A DNA stretch of 64,000 nt from Sabethes cyaneus (lineage: Eukaryota > Arthropoda > Insecta > Diptera > Culicidae), in the NCBI RefSeq assembly GCF_943734655.1, contig NC_071355.1, forward strand, positions 12,318,768 through 12,382,767, in the 5' to 3' direction. A model generated the notes under the pieces. That model searched no databases and was not told where the DNA came from. It saw only the letters and a list, made by a program, of their open reading frames with translations. Both the position numbers and the translations under genes were made by a program. Below are positions 1 through 12,640 of this stretch, in pieces. Each line of letters begins with the position of its first letter. The first letter of the stretch is position 1.

Positions 1-3000
1 CTCCCCATAATGAATGCTGCTATTCAAAGCATCATCGTATGATCCGTTCAAATAATACGGTGTGAAACTTTGGTGATCATACACAGCATCTGATGATTTG
101 TTGAGCAATGTGTTCATAGTTTCGTTTAGAGCATCGATGATGGTGTCGTTTGTTTCCGGAATGACCGTGATCACCGTGGTATGATTGAGTGGAATGACAC
201 GAATGTCGGTTCTAATAGCCGATACATTGGCTACAATGTTGTTTACCGTGGATCCAGGTATTGAACTTAGAAAGTAGGCGTAGAATGCGACGGAGAAAAA
301 ACAGATTGCACATCCGACTGTTGATACGAAAACCAGCGGTCGTTTACCACTAAAATGTACGAGGCACACACAAAACAGAGTTCCCAGTAGTTCCGAAACT
401 CCTAGCAAAATTGTGGCGTAGTACTTATCGATTGGTGCTTTCAGGGTATGGAAGATCTGAAAGGAAACCGTTGCATAATTATAATTTATTAATGTGAAAA
501 ATAAACAAAAGGGTTTACCTGAACAGCATAAGTTTGAAGTGTGGTCATGCCGGAAAAATGTCCAATAAAGAAACATAAGCTGATGACGCAAAACGGTTGT
601 ATGAACGAACGAGACCCGTACTTTTTTATCTTCTGTGCTAGTGTGTAGTCTTTGTTATGTTCGATGCTTTCCTGCATATGTTTCCGTATTTCGGAAAATT
701 CAGTTTCGACTTCTTCCTCGGAAACCCAGCCGCGTAACCACGCTAGAGCTCGCTGAGCGTGTTTGTATCTGCCTTTTCCAGCCAACCAAACTGGGCTTTC
801 GGGAACGAAAAACAGCAGCAGAAACGAAATAATAGGAACGCAAGCGCTCCACAAAGCCACCGTACGCCATCGCAGAAAACTACCCATCAGGAACTGAATC
901 AGAACACCGATGATGACGCAGGTTGATCCGGTTGCCGCCAGCATTCCACGATATCGAGGCTGAGTAATTTCCGACACATAGGTCAAAACCTGATTTTGAA
1001 AAAAGTCAAATAAAAACTTTTTTTTTTTTAGATTTAGATCGATAAAAACTTACCGGCGCTTCGCTAAGACCCCCGCTGAAACCGGCCAGCGCGAGGCCAC
1101 AGTACAGAAAGTGTACATCGTCCGCAAAGTGAAACAGCAGCCACGCAATCAGCATCGGTATGTTGACGATCTGCATCGCACGCCGTCGACCGATCGGTTG
1201 GGTTAGCATTCCGGAAAATACACAACCCAGCGGAACGCAAATCAAATTGATCGAACTGAGCCAGGAAATTTGATCCCTACTCAAAACGAAATCCTTTTCG
1301 TAGCTCGGTACTCGTCCATCACCGCCTTGGATTGCTGGAATCACAATGGTTGGAAAACCGAGGGTCATCCCGTACCCGAGCAGCAGGACGTTTTTAACGC
1401 CAACCGCTAGAAACTGTGCCAAGGCAGACCGATTCAGGCATGGTGCCTCATCATCGTCATAACCGTCATCATCGTCGCCATCCAAGTTTCCAATGTACAT
1501 CTCTTTACTGATATCTGAATTCCCGTGTACCAGACCGGGGTGAGCATGGTGGAGTTGCTTCATAAACTCCTGCCTGATGTCCTTGTCGTTCTGAACTCGA
1601 CTCGAACTGCCCTTTTTGATGGCCAACTCAAAAGGGTCAGGATCTTTGAACGTTTCACCTTCGAACACAAATTTACTTTTCTGCTTCCCGTATTGCGTCT
1701 TTCGGACTGCCAACTGGTATGGATCCGGATCTTTAAAGGTTTCTCCCTCAAAGTTAAATTTTTTCTTTTTCTTCTTTCGATTGCCTTTGTGCATCATAGG
1801 ATCGTCCTTCCTTTTGCCTTTGGTCCGTAGTTCCTTGAAGTCGGCCTGCAGTTCGTGAAAGTCGTTATACTTGCTTGCATCGTACTGTTTTTTCTTGTCC
1901 TTCTTGGTAAGCTCACGGTAGTTGCTGAAGCTATCGCAAAGTTCAGGATTCCGAGGATCGAAACGCTCCACGTAGTGCGACGGTTTAATCTGACCGCCAA
2001 TGTGATCGTTCAGCTCGGGGTTGTTGGCGAATCTAAAAAAGACGACGAGAGCAAAATGTTAATAAAGTAGAGCGGTGAACATCATCGATCAGGTGATGTT
2101 TGCGTCGGCAATTCGGATTTACGAAGTGTTAATTTCCACGGAATAACAAGTCGACACCGATGATGTTTAGCATTCAATTAAGAGAGAAAATAATACGAAA
2201 TGGAAATGTTTAAAGGTAGTGTGTCTCTGATTGATCTATGTCAGTTGCCACGTCATCCCCCGGAAAGGCAATTCCGGTTATCGACACGACGGGCTGCGCG
2301 TGCCAATGTCCTTAAAATTACCTCGTCGAACGATGCACTGTGATGCAATGTGCACATCAGACCAGTAGCCATTGAACTTGAATAGAACAAACGGTAATAT
2401 TCATTGATCGGAGCGTTATCGCTATGCCATACCGGTAATAAATAATTAACCTCTCCCTGCAGCTCGTTGCTGCTCATATTGGCCAGTTTATTTCGAATTA
2501 ATTTTATGTTCGATTGATTATTGCTGTTAAAGCTTACGTGTGCTGTGTGCTTTATGCATGCAAACAAACGGCGTGCTTTGATTGCTCGCGTTATCCATTT
2601 GTGTGGTTTTTGATTATGATGTAGAAAAATTCAAATAATGTTCATGTATCCAAGGATACAGGTGTCTTTGATGTTATGTTTGCGACAGCCAATGCATATT
2701 TTTGCGTAAAGCTTGCGTAATTAGAAGCTCTGGTACTTATTATAACTCTTTCTGGATATGCAAAGACTGTGCCGATTTTGGAAACATCGGTCTACAGAAA
2801 GAAAACAGTAGTGCTGCTGCATCGGCCAGTAATATAAAGGCTACAAATACCGACATTGTGAAAAGCCTGGGGGTAATCGCAAAGATTTGATGCCAAATAC
2901 CTCCAAATGTATAGACGTGCAAATAGTGGCAATCCTGTTGAAATAATGGGACGCAAGTAGCACTCGTGGTTCAAAGCCTTTGGCGGGCTCGATTAAAACA

Positions 3001-6000
3001 GTATCGTTGAGCAACGACTGCTTTTGGATTTACCTTTAAATTGGTTGCTTTAAAGTTGGCATCAGTCGTGATCTGAACCAGAACCCACTGCTTGCCGCAT
3101 TATGGGAGACCTCAGCCCAATTGACCCCATGACGGGTGAACGACCATCAGAGTCGGACGACCGAAAGGTGGAAGCCGGAGAACGAAGGAAATGGAGAAGA
3201 GATGTCAGCTTCAACGATAGGCGAAGTTAAGGAGGCCATCATGCAGCTAAAGAACAATAAATCGGTACGAAAAGATGGCATCGGAGCGGAGCCTATTAAA
3301 ATAGGGCCAGAAAAGCTGGCCCCTTGTCTACACCGGTTGATTGTTACAATTTGGGACACAGAATAGTTATCGGAGGAGTGAAAAGATGGGATTATTTAGA
3401 CTAATCTCAAGTTTTTTTTTTTTAGTCTTGACCTTGAAATGTGGTCATACATATATATTAATATTTTTTTGAAACGATGGTTCTACAATTGATGAAGGGA
3501 CGGTAGGAAAAGAAATGAAAATTTTTTGGTGAAGGTGGGGAAGAGCGGAAAGGAAGGGGGGGGTATTGGTAGCTATGCTTGACAAGTAGTCATTTTGACT
3601 CCTACCTTTTGTCCAATACTGGAAGGTGCATGGGATTATTTACCCGATGCCCGATTATTTACTCAATGCCGCCTACAAAATGCTGTCCCAAATAATTTTC
3701 CGCCGCCTATCACCAATTGCGAACTCTTTTTTTGGGAATTTATTAAGCCGCTTCATCGAAGGATGGTCATCAAGGGATCAAATATTTACACACTATGGCA
3801 GTTCCTCCAAAAAGGCCGTGAATATAGCGTTCCAACGCACCATTCGTTGATTTCAAAGCCACATATGATACTATCGATCGAAAAGGGTTATGGAGAATCA
3901 TAGACTGGAACGGCGGTCTCAGTAAACTGATCAAACTGATTCAACCTACGATGGATGGTACACAGTGTTCTGTTCAAATTTCGCGTAGATTGTCAAGTTC
4001 ATTCGAATTACAAAGAGAGCTTCGTCAAGGTCAGGATCGCTAATGCCTACTGTTCAATGTCTTGTAAATCAAGCGGTAATGGCGGCCAGTCGGTACAACG
4101 CACTGGTGGATACACTGTCCATAAACGCAAAACAGCCCCGTGTGATTTTTCACCACTTTTAGGATAAGCCTAGAACAGTAAAGTAAGATGTTTGTTCCAA
4201 AAATGTTGACTACCGAATACCAAACTATGTCATTCCCACGTTACAAATGAACGCATAAGAGTGTCAGTAGTAAAAACATAACAATAAACATCTGTTTTTT
4301 GAAAATACCTGGACCGATTTGACTACAATAACTACCAAACAGCAGGCTTTGTGGCCTAGAAGAACGTTATTGAACAGAATTTGGATTGGATGGACGGTTC
4401 TGAAGATATGAAAGTTGAACATAGAACTACTCTGAATTGTAAAACAAGACCACTGGCAGTCATATAATCAGTTTCTAGTCAGATGAGTTCCTAAGTTGAA
4501 CTGAAATACAATGTGACAACTCTAAGGACTCGAAATTGGAAACTAGTTCATTTCTCGTGCTATAAAGTGTCCAGGACCACACTCCGCGCCAGCTATAGAA
4601 TTAAACGAGTGCAGAAGAGATTCATACGAAGCCGCTGTGACGAGAATCGGGAGTCGCGAAGAAAAGCACAAAAACGTTAAAAACAAGTTGGATCGTTGTC
4701 ATCAGTCGAGCGTGAAATTTTAATTACTGCGGTTATTTGCATGTCCGCAACAGGACACATAACGGTCTAGTTACAGGTGCTAATCCATTCCGGAGTTGGC
4801 GTGAAGGACGATCTGACAGTTGGTGCTTTTTCACTCTTCTATTCTGATACATTATTCGCTGCTTATGCTAAGTAAGCGTGTAACTCATTTGAAAAATAGT
4901 ACCACAGCATTGCGCGTAACTTCTACAGCTGCCAAATTTAGGAAAATTTGGGACCTTTAATAACTATTATTAAAAAAGTTTCGATAACCTTTCATCTATT
5001 GACAAATGAACAAACAGTGCCTTTGAAATTCGTAGAATTGATGACGGTCCATTTCTCCTTAAACTGCAGCAAATCGCAGTTTGCATTCCCCCAGTTTCAA
5101 TAAACCGGTTAGTTCTCTGCTAGAAAAAAGAAAAAAAAATCTATATTTTCACATCAGAGATTTTCTAATTGTCAAGCATTAGGATGTCTGTAAAAGCATA
5201 AACTTTTTACTTGTTTGAATAACAAATTAGACAGATATGAACCTGCTTATGCTTGTTATTGGGACATTTTTTCGTTGAAACAGCCTAATTGCCGTGCCTC
5301 TAGATCTTGTCTTATTTGCATATCCCAAACCAGTGCAGACAATCCGGCAAAAGACGTCATACTTAGACTAATACGACGTCAAATAACATGTTCGCAGGCC
5401 GGATTTAGATTAAAAATGCTTGCAGTTTTCATTTCTTTAAATACATGGTAAATATATTTTTATTTAAGTTCAACTTTTGATTCACTGAAACATAACTTTA
5501 TTCTAAAGTTTTTTTACTAATTAGTTATCGTTAAATAGCATTAACACCGTCATTGCAAACCTAAAGAAACTCCAACCAAAGAAGTCACATGTAACGAAAA
5601 CGTGCAAAGTTTTGATCTCAAATATAAATAAACACATGGAGAAAGGTTACGTTACGACGGGAAATAGTGGACAACAATTCTTAGCAGCTGGTAATAATCA
5701 TATTTGACGCACACAATCCGTAAACTTTACCTAAAAGATAAATATATACAAAACCGGTAAAACTCTTTCAAGTTATACTGAATTTGCGTCACGGAAAAAA
5801 ACAGAGAAACGCAAAAGCTCGCCTGTTTGAGTTGTGCGATTGGTCGTTCAACAGCTGGGCAGGATGTGGGTGTAGATGCTTTACTTATAGCAAATTCGTT
5901 TATTTTTTATTAATCTGGGATCGTTTTTACTTTAACCCGAATATGAAGCACGTCCGGTATGCCGGAAGGTTTCAAGTTGCGTTCTGAAATGACACACTTT

Positions 6001-9000
6001 TGTATTCATTTGACGTGAATTATGGGTTAAACCTCCAACATGTAACATCATAGAAATTATCGGATCAAGCCGATAGTATTTATTCCATGTCAATTTAGTA
6101 AAAAGAAGCTTAAAGCAGGTTCATACATAAATAATTGTTAGATTAATAATTGTTTGTAATAATTATCCAAATGAATGCAATATGAGAAAGAATCTATAAA
6201 CAGGTTTTTGACAGGTCCAGAGCATTGTATTGTGGAGAAAGAAGAGCCAACAAAAGGGACACAATTGAGAAACGGCCGGCCTGTCGATAAAATTTAAATG
6301 GGCTTATGTAAAAATTTCCGGGCTGAACTGCGACCCCGACACTGCGGGGTTGTCTCTATCAAAGGAAAAGGGCCAAATAATTAAAAGGGGCTACGTTTCC
6401 TTTGCATTTAGACCGATTTCCATCGCACAAGAAGTTGAAAGATAAAAAGGAGGGGGGTTATGAAGGGGAGTTAGAGAGGACGAAGACGACGAGGGATATA
6501 GCATTGTAGCCTACGCGTCAGAAGTGGGAGCAGTCTGGGGGAAGCTAATAGGGGAGGGACGAGGAACGGAGCATTAATGCATGCTCCGCCGAAACTCCGA
6601 AACGCCGGACGGTTCTTCATCAAACTACATTATCAGCAGAGAAGATTGACAATAGGTAGAGGTTGTGTTTCTTTTGCATTTAGACCGATTTCAGTTGCGC
6701 AAGTGACGGGATCATAAAAAGCGGGGCTTATAGCGGGGGGGTTCACCGATGAGGGATATATGGAAAAATAGTTTTGTTTCGCTTCCATTATAGGGATTTT
6801 CAGGGAGCAAACAGATGCATAGCTATTTGCTGGGGCTGATTGGGAAGGAGCTAACAGGGAGGCGAGCCATAACTCCGGAACGCCTGGACAGTTCTTTACC
6901 AAACTTGACACATTTTTTGACAAAAGAATCAGCGCAGGGGGTTGACAAAATGGGGAGACAGTCTCTAATAAGCAGGGAGCAAGGTTAAAATGGGTAAAGA
7001 GGTGTGTTTCTCTTACATTTGGAAAGTATTTCTGAAAGGGTGGAACGGGGTGGTCATTAACAAGGGAAGATTAAAAAAAAACGTAAAAAAGATTGGTTTA
7101 TAGGGATTACCGGAGAGAATTACAACCCAAGTTGCACACATTAGGTCCATTTAGTTTAAACAACCGGATTACAACTGAAATTAGTCATAATTCGGTTACC
7201 ACAACTGCTTTGTAACAACCGTGCTAGTAGGGAAGTGGTTGGGGGACAACAGCAGGAGAACTAATAGAAGGTAGACATTCAAATGCAAAAAATTAGTTTA
7301 TGCGTTCATTCCTTTGGCTTGGTTTCCTCCACCGTGCGTCGGTTGAGGCAGTACAGGAACGCAATCTATTGGCATTGGCGTAGCTAGGAAATTTCCCTGG
7401 AGGCGGCCTAGGGGGTGCCTCCCAAAAAAATTTGGTTATAATCCTGTTACGCCGGCTGTTACCGATAGCACAGGTTTCGTAGGGAATTACTAGGCGGGCT
7501 TCATGGGGACCTACGCAACTACGGACCAGATGTTTACCATCCGACAGATCTTACAGAAACGTCGAGAGTACAACGTACATCACATCACTTTATTGATTTC
7601 AAAGCAACATAAGATACAGTCGATCGAGGCCAGCTATGGCAGATAATGTACGCACACGGGTTTTCGGAAAAACTGACGCGATTGATCGAAGCTACATTAG
7701 ATGTAGTGATGTGTTTCGAGCATATTTTGGACTTTCGAGTCCCTTTGAATCGTGGTGAAGGTTGAGACAAGGGAACGGCTTATCTTGCATGTTATTCAAC
7801 ATCGCTCTTGATGGGGTTATCCGACGAAAATGGAGTCTAGAAAGATTGAGCTAAAAATAAATATGTCGAAGACCAAATACATGAAAGAAGGAGGCTCAAA
7901 GGAAACAAACGCGTGCCTCCCTCGACGGTAACTGTGGACGGAAGATCCAGCGGCATATTTAAGCGAGAAATCAGATCTACTTTGACCTTCGCAGAGCGCT
8001 ACGATAAAGAAGCATACGCCGCCGTACGAAGAATAATTATTCTTTATGAACTTGTCACTGCTCACGGAGGACATACGCGGCCTTGCCGTCTTCGAGCGGA
8101 AGGTGCTACGGATGATATTTGGTGGAGTACAAACTGAAAGCGGAGAGCGCTGGACAGGTAAATCACGAGCTACAGGCACTGTTTGGAGAGATTTCTATCG
8201 TGCATTTGGCGAAAGTCAGTACGCTACGGTGGGCCGGACACATCGTAAGGATGCCGGACGACAGTGCGACGAAAATAGTTCTCTTCAAGAACTGCACTGG
8301 CACCAGGAACCGGGGGGCTCAACGTGCAAGATGCCTTGACCAGGTCGAAAGTGATTTGCGACTTCTGAGACGACTAGGAAATTGGCGACGAGAAGCCTAA
8401 TTTGAATGGAGACGAATGCTTCCAATGGGGAAAATTTCTGGAGGGGTATTACTGTGGGTATGGTCCGAGGAGGAACTAGTGGTGGATCGGTTGAAGGGTC
8501 TTATACGCTCGGTCTGTTCGAATGGTCATCGGCTGAAATGCAGTAATTGCCGAAGTAGGGGACATGTATATAATGTGCCCCAGGTGGCAATACGCCCTAG
8601 TTCGTTTATTCGCAAACTAGCATAAATTAAAATGCAAAACTAACGAGAAACTTTAAAATACGATGAAACCAGCCTACTATGCAAGTTTGACAGTTGTCAC
8701 TAGCTGTCAAACCAAAAGAAAAATAAATTTGTCTTCTAACAGCTTCCGATGTAATTTTTTGCATCGTTTCCGTAAGCTCTCTTGTCGTTAAAATCTTTTA
8801 GCTTGTAACGATTCGATCGCATAGAGTTGAGTTCTAAAACATTATCTCAGGCGAAAACCAGGTGAAAAACACTTAGTTTATGTAATTATTTAATATTTTT
8901 CCCAACATGTCGAATGCGGCCAATATGTCACACTTGCGATGGTGCAATATGCCCTATTGCAAATTTGGCTATAAATACTGATTAATAGATACGAGTGACA

Positions 9001-12000
9001 GTCTATTACCACTATTAGCAAAAACGAAAAGTTATCGCAGGAGACCGAAACAAGGCTTATTTTATGTGAAAACACAATGGTTTGAGATTATCTAAACAAG
9101 TTTAACTTTCCACAAAATAGCATTGGCATATCAATCTCAAAAATAGTCGAAACACAACGTGGAGCGTATTATACTACAGCTGGGGCATATTGCCCGCACA
9201 AATGAGAAACCCAAATTTTAGACGCTGTTTAAATAATTCTTAGTATTTTTATTCCACAATATTAAAGGAAGTAAACAGTTGCAATTGCTTTTCAGCTCAA
9301 AAAGTAACATATACACGTCTATTCTGTATTTCGAACGGATTTATGTTTCGTTCGAAACTGGCATTTCGTTCGAACAAACAGCGGCTCGAACGAAAGATCT
9401 TCATATGAAAAAACAACTCGAACGAAATATTTGCCAAGTCGATCGAAATATTTCAACTCATTCGAAATACAGAATATGGGTGTATATTCGTAATTGTAAC
9501 GTTATTCATGGGATGCCTGTTTAAGATATATCCATTTATTCTTAAGGGGGGCATATTATATTACCTTACCTTATACCCGTCCTCAACTTCTCATACGAAA
9601 TTCCGTCACAGACTGAGGCCGTTGCAAAACGGATTAAATGTTCACGTTGCGAGAGTTTCTCGACTAATTTCCAGAATTAAACTTGCAGACCCAATATATT
9701 TTATATACTTCAACGCAGTGTACGATTCAATACAGCGACATGGATTGATTGTACAACATTTCCCAATTAGCATTAAGATTATCGTGTGAGGGTGTTTTGG
9801 CTCTTTCGACTCATTTTTACAGTATTAACGTTAATCTTTCGACAATCACGGCTTTCTTGATCGGTCGAGGAAAAGCAATCGTGGAGTTCCGTTCGTAGGT
9901 TTAGTGTTAAACTGATTAGGCTGATATGTGCCTCTCTTGATGGTTTCTCGTCAACCGTCAGAATAGCGGAGGATGGGATTTTTAACTCGTTTGTGGCGTT
10001 ATGGTTTGAAACAAGGTAACGACCTGCCGAATCTACTGTTCAACAAGCTTTGGAAGGAATCCTGTGAAGGCCGACGTGTAGAGAAGCCGTACCATCATTG
10101 CGAAGACTCATATGCTTCTGCGTAGAAGAAATGGCCAACTTAACCCGAGAGGGTTCCAGCGAGCCCGGGAAAACTACCAAGAGTTCCGAACGAACTCTCT
10201 AGAGAAAAGGATCACCGACCGTCTTTGATTACCAACGATTGGCTTATGCGCCACCTCAGAATGATGACCAATCGTCAAGTTGATTGCCCAGCTTGAGACT
10301 CTAACGTAGTTAGGTCAAAATGTCTTCCTTCGAAAAGGTTCAAAGTACGGTAGGCTTTCCTCAAAAATCTCCCGGGCAAGTCTTATCCGCGAATTCCACC
10401 GACGACCATTATCGACAACTTCACCCTGAAACCGCTAGTCAACATCCCAACTTCCTACAAGAAAAAGCTTCTCATCACAGGCAAGTTTCCTCCACTCGAC
10501 ACCAGTGGACCTGACCGTATGGGAATTTTCAAATATCGAAAGTTAACACCTTTCTCCACCGAGAATTCTAACCTTCGAACCGCGACAACATACTCGCACC
10601 GAGACACAAGATTCTTAAGTGTCTTAAACGCTACAAAAACAAAGTACGTGGTGGTAGTCAGGGAGCCTGGTAGCCCCTCGGATATGTGTATTGTGGTAAC
10701 ACTGAATCTCCCGGTGCCCTCTACTGTCTCGAGGCGTGGAATGCCAGAACCGGCGTTTAGGCCGAGTTTTTAAAGAACTCTCCGTTGCATAGAAATCAAC
10801 ATGCATACCAATATGGAAACCGCATTGCTTTGCGTTGTGACGTTAATTGAGAAATCGCTCAAATATCAAGTGACGGCACTTTCGGTTTTCCTTGATATTG
10901 AGGGCGCTTTCGATAACACGTCCTTTCTTTTTCAAAACGGAATCGAATGCAATATGCAATGCAATGCTTTTAAGCAGAGAAATCACAGCAGCATTGAGGG
11001 ATGCATTGGTCACGATTTCGATGATGAAAGGAAGCCCACAGCGGGCTCTCCCACCCTTGCTTTGACCGACACATTGCTTCACAAGCAACGAATCTTGGTT
11101 ACGAAACTATTGCTTGCGTCGAGGACGTAGGACTTATCGTCAGAGGGAACTTTGACACAGTGCAGCTAGGAGCTATGATGATAATGTTATGAAGTTTACA
11201 AGAGGGGTTTAACATAAACCCCGCAAAAGCAGTCGTTATACCATTCACTAGGCGAGCAAAACGTACTGTTATTCCCCCTATACTGATTGGTGTCAGGCTG
11301 AAACCAAACTCCTCGAAATAATTCTGGATAAAAAACCGAACTTCCCAAGGAACATTTTTGTTGTATAACAGCTTAAGAAGCGTTTGCTCCATTGGTTTTG
11401 TTTTAGCTATACAATAGTTGCAGAAGCTACTCTTAAACAAAAATGTTTGTTGGGTTATCTGTCCACCTGGCATACAAAAAAGAGCCTCGCTGCCTGTCCT
11501 GCACAGGGCCTCGCGCGCTGTAACGCCGGCTCCCGTGGACGTTGAATGAGAACTTTTGGGCGTCTTTGAGCGTAACATTTTATAATCAATTCTCCGCTGG
11601 TCACATACCGAGAATGCCGGATGAAAATCAGCAAAGCAAACAATATTTAGTGAGGATTCCGAAAGAAGTCAACGACTTAGTGACAGATCTATCAGCAAAA
11701 ATTGGACGTGCGCTGCCACCAAGGATGTTCGGAGCAATGGGAGCAGATGCAGATTGGCAGTCCAAGAGAGAAAGATGTGGATTCGACATTGAATCAGTAC
11801 TTCGGATTGTTCCACAAAGTTAAAGTAAATAGAGATGTAACGCAGTGATTGATTGCTGACATGAAAATTGACAGTATTTCGCTTTGATTTCCAGCCCGAA
11901 TTGACTCCAATCTCACCACAATGAGAGATAACCGATCGATGTCGCTAACCATCACAGAGCTACAAGGTCCAAGTCAGACACTAATTTCGGAGAATAAAAC

Positions 12001-12640
12001 AAAACACATATCAATCGTTCAACGGAAACATAAAAGTAGCGTTTAGTGCTCAGGTTATTTGTCCAATAATTGAGAAATTCTTGATTGGTAATTGTTCATA
12101 GTACTGCAAAAATATCATATAACTCATACTCTATGATGATGTAATTGACTTTACTTTTGTTCCAATAAATTGTAAAAAACCTTAACGTGGTCAATATAAA
12201 CTATTTAATTTTTTTAACGGTGCTTTGTGATTAGAAAACCTTTCATTATAGATAACTTAGCAGATCAGATATATAGTACACACGTGATATATGCCAGAAT
12301 GATGTCTAGCTTCTGGAAAAATTATGACTGATATGTGGCCCAAGTGTGGCCACTGCTGTTGCTAGAGTGTAACACGTTTTGAAAACATGGGTAGAACTTT
12401 TTCCCAATGCCTTTTCCGAGCGGTCAGCTGTCGGTGAAGATACATGTAGCTTCTTGAAACACTAACAGGATTATACTTTCGTTTTGGCTCGCTATTTTTT
12501 ACACTAATAGGATTTTTAACGTTTTCCACTGCTCAGCAAAAAATATAATAAACACTTCCGTTATCACTTGCCGTTAATATTCACTTTCTTTCGGGTCGGC
12601 TTGTTTGACGTCACGGCCGTGAAACTTACGAGGCTTCCAT
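1..12640 (-). CDS. SLC2/MFS sugar transporter, Tret1-like, 3' end outside the window
   Basis: Coding exons read on the minus strand are 12630-12640, 1054-2032, 519-989 and 1-456 (continuing past the edge), with GT-AG junctions in consistent phase: the 11-nt first exon (ATGGAAGCCTC then GTAAGT) plus the 979-nt second exon give exactly 330 codons. The protein has a charged cytoplasmic N-terminus of about 180 residues with two copies of FEGETFKDPDP, then membrane segments, the GRRRA loop typical of sugar porters, SEAPVLTYVSE, and PESPVWL after the sixth segment. Exon 4 encodes segments 7-9 and then a predicted TM9-TM10 extracellular loop with seven N-X-S/T sequons. Family knowledge suggests facilitated trehalose or hexose transport at the plasma membrane; substrate is not shown. 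The remote first exon is inferred from phase and splice signals (about 0.6); the three downstream exons are secure. Confidence 0.85.
2033..3059. other. Intron sequence without recognised features
   Basis: First part of the long first intron of the sugar transporter. Open frames here (for example 2253-2567, minus) show no domain, biased composition or splice context. Nothing further can be supported. Confidence 0.5.
3060..4170 (+). mobile_element. FADD-type LINE relic, RT N-terminal part
   Basis: The plus strand encodes the start of a LINE reverse transcriptase (IGEVKEAIMQLKNNKS, then a helix ending in HRLIVTIWDTE), and after an insertion (3399-3629) continues with NAAYKMLSQIIFRRLSPIA and an eroded DFKAAYDTIDR-like block near 3850-3890. 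It matches the same domain of the better copy at 54480-55000. Several stops and frameshifts show it is dead. Confidence 0.8.
3399..3629 (-). repeat. Short retroposon-like insertion with 13-bp TSD
   Basis: The insertion splits the LINE relic and is flanked by the perfect direct repeat ATGGGATTATTTA at 3386-3398 and 3630-3642. Read on the minus strand it ends in a run of about 12-13 A near 3410-3424, as expected of target-primed retroposition. The same sequence occurs as a two-armed hairpin at 41655-42010. No coding capacity. It could be a SINE or the 3' end of an uncharacterised LINE. Confidence 0.7.
4171..6189. other. Intron sequence without recognised features
   Basis: AT-rich intron sequence of the sugar transporter. 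Open frames (5215-5451, 5784-5987) show no family signature. No RNA gene or terminal inverted repeat was recognised. Confidence 0.4.
6230..7080. repeat. Diverged interspersed repeat family, two to three tandem-like copies
   Basis: Segments around 6590-6650 and 6866-6925 repeat the pattern CTCCG(A/G)AACGCC(T)GGAC(G/A)GTTCTT followed by a GACA-rich stretch, and segments near 6400 and 6670 repeat TTTGCATTTAGACCGATTTC. A related copy with the same order of blocks lies at 50085-50420. No intact open frame spans it. The class of element was not recognised. Confidence 0.6.
7125..7233. repeat. Small MITE, diverged copy of the 15189-15296 element
   Basis: Ends resemble CCCAAGTTGCACACA at the left and GTGCTAGTAGGGA at the right, nearly inverted repeats of each other. 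The interior shares ACTGAAATTAGTCAT and a following TACCACAACT block with the copy at 15189-15296. Noncoding. Confidence 0.6.
7440..8400 (+). mobile_element. FADD-type LINE relic, RT middle to C-terminus
   Basis: Plus-strand similarity runs from the RT fingers (block before GNYxAGFMGTYATTDQMFTI) through an eroded palm to the C-terminal RWAGHIVRMPDDSATK and LDQVESDLRLLRRLGNWRREA blocks near 8230-8400. Order matches the copy at 54780-56020, with an internal deletion around 7830-7960. Many stops; not functional. Confidence 0.8.
8401..9308. other. Intron sequence without recognised genes
   Basis: No gene or mobile element was recognised. A small perfect hairpin, TTTGACAG and CTGTCAAA separated by 10 nt, lies near 8686-8712. 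Open frames carry no recognisable domain. Confidence 0.4.
9309..9488. repeat. MITE of about 180 bp rich in TTCGTTCGAA
   Basis: Terminal inverted repeats share ATATACAC, three variable bases, then TATTCTGTATTTCGAA at the left (9310-9335) and its complement at the right (9461-9487). The interior holds many copies of TTCGTTCGAA/TTCGAACGAA half-sites. An 81-aa open frame crossing it is best explained by this repeat structure. Superfamily unknown; a TA target is possible. Confidence 0.6.
9590..10080 (+). mobile_element. LINE fragment, RT palm region
   Basis: Plus-strand fragments include an eroded FIYFNAVYDSIQRHG block (about 9695-9745), similar to FIDFKSAYDTIDRDQ of the copy near 54930, and farther on a GLKQGDGLPNLLFN-like block near 10010-10050 that matches LRQGDGLSCLLFN. 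Heavily mutated. Confidence 0.65.
10130..11640 (+). mobile_element. Second LINE family relic with FLDIEGAFDNTSF block
   Basis: The plus strand has a linker-type segment (RARENYQEFRTNS, near 10160-10200), then RT blocks ETALLCVVTLIEKSLKY and VFLDIEGAFDNTSF (10815-10925), DDVGLIV near 11130, and INPAKAVVIPFTRRAK near 11210-11260. These differ from the FADD-type relics, so this is a separate family. A short AGHIPRMPDE block near 11596-11625 suggests a C-terminal piece of the FADD-type family abuts it. Frameshifted throughout. Confidence 0.65.
11641..12629. other. Intron sequence without recognised features
   Basis: End of the long intron, leading to the proposed donor at 12629-12624 (minus strand GTAAGT). 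No repeat boundary or gene was recognised. Confidence 0.4.

Noticed and set aside
2253..2567. 104-codon minus-strand frame as an upstream transporter exon
   Set aside because: No donor in phase with the acceptor at 2032 and no protein features; the 12630-12640 exon fits better.
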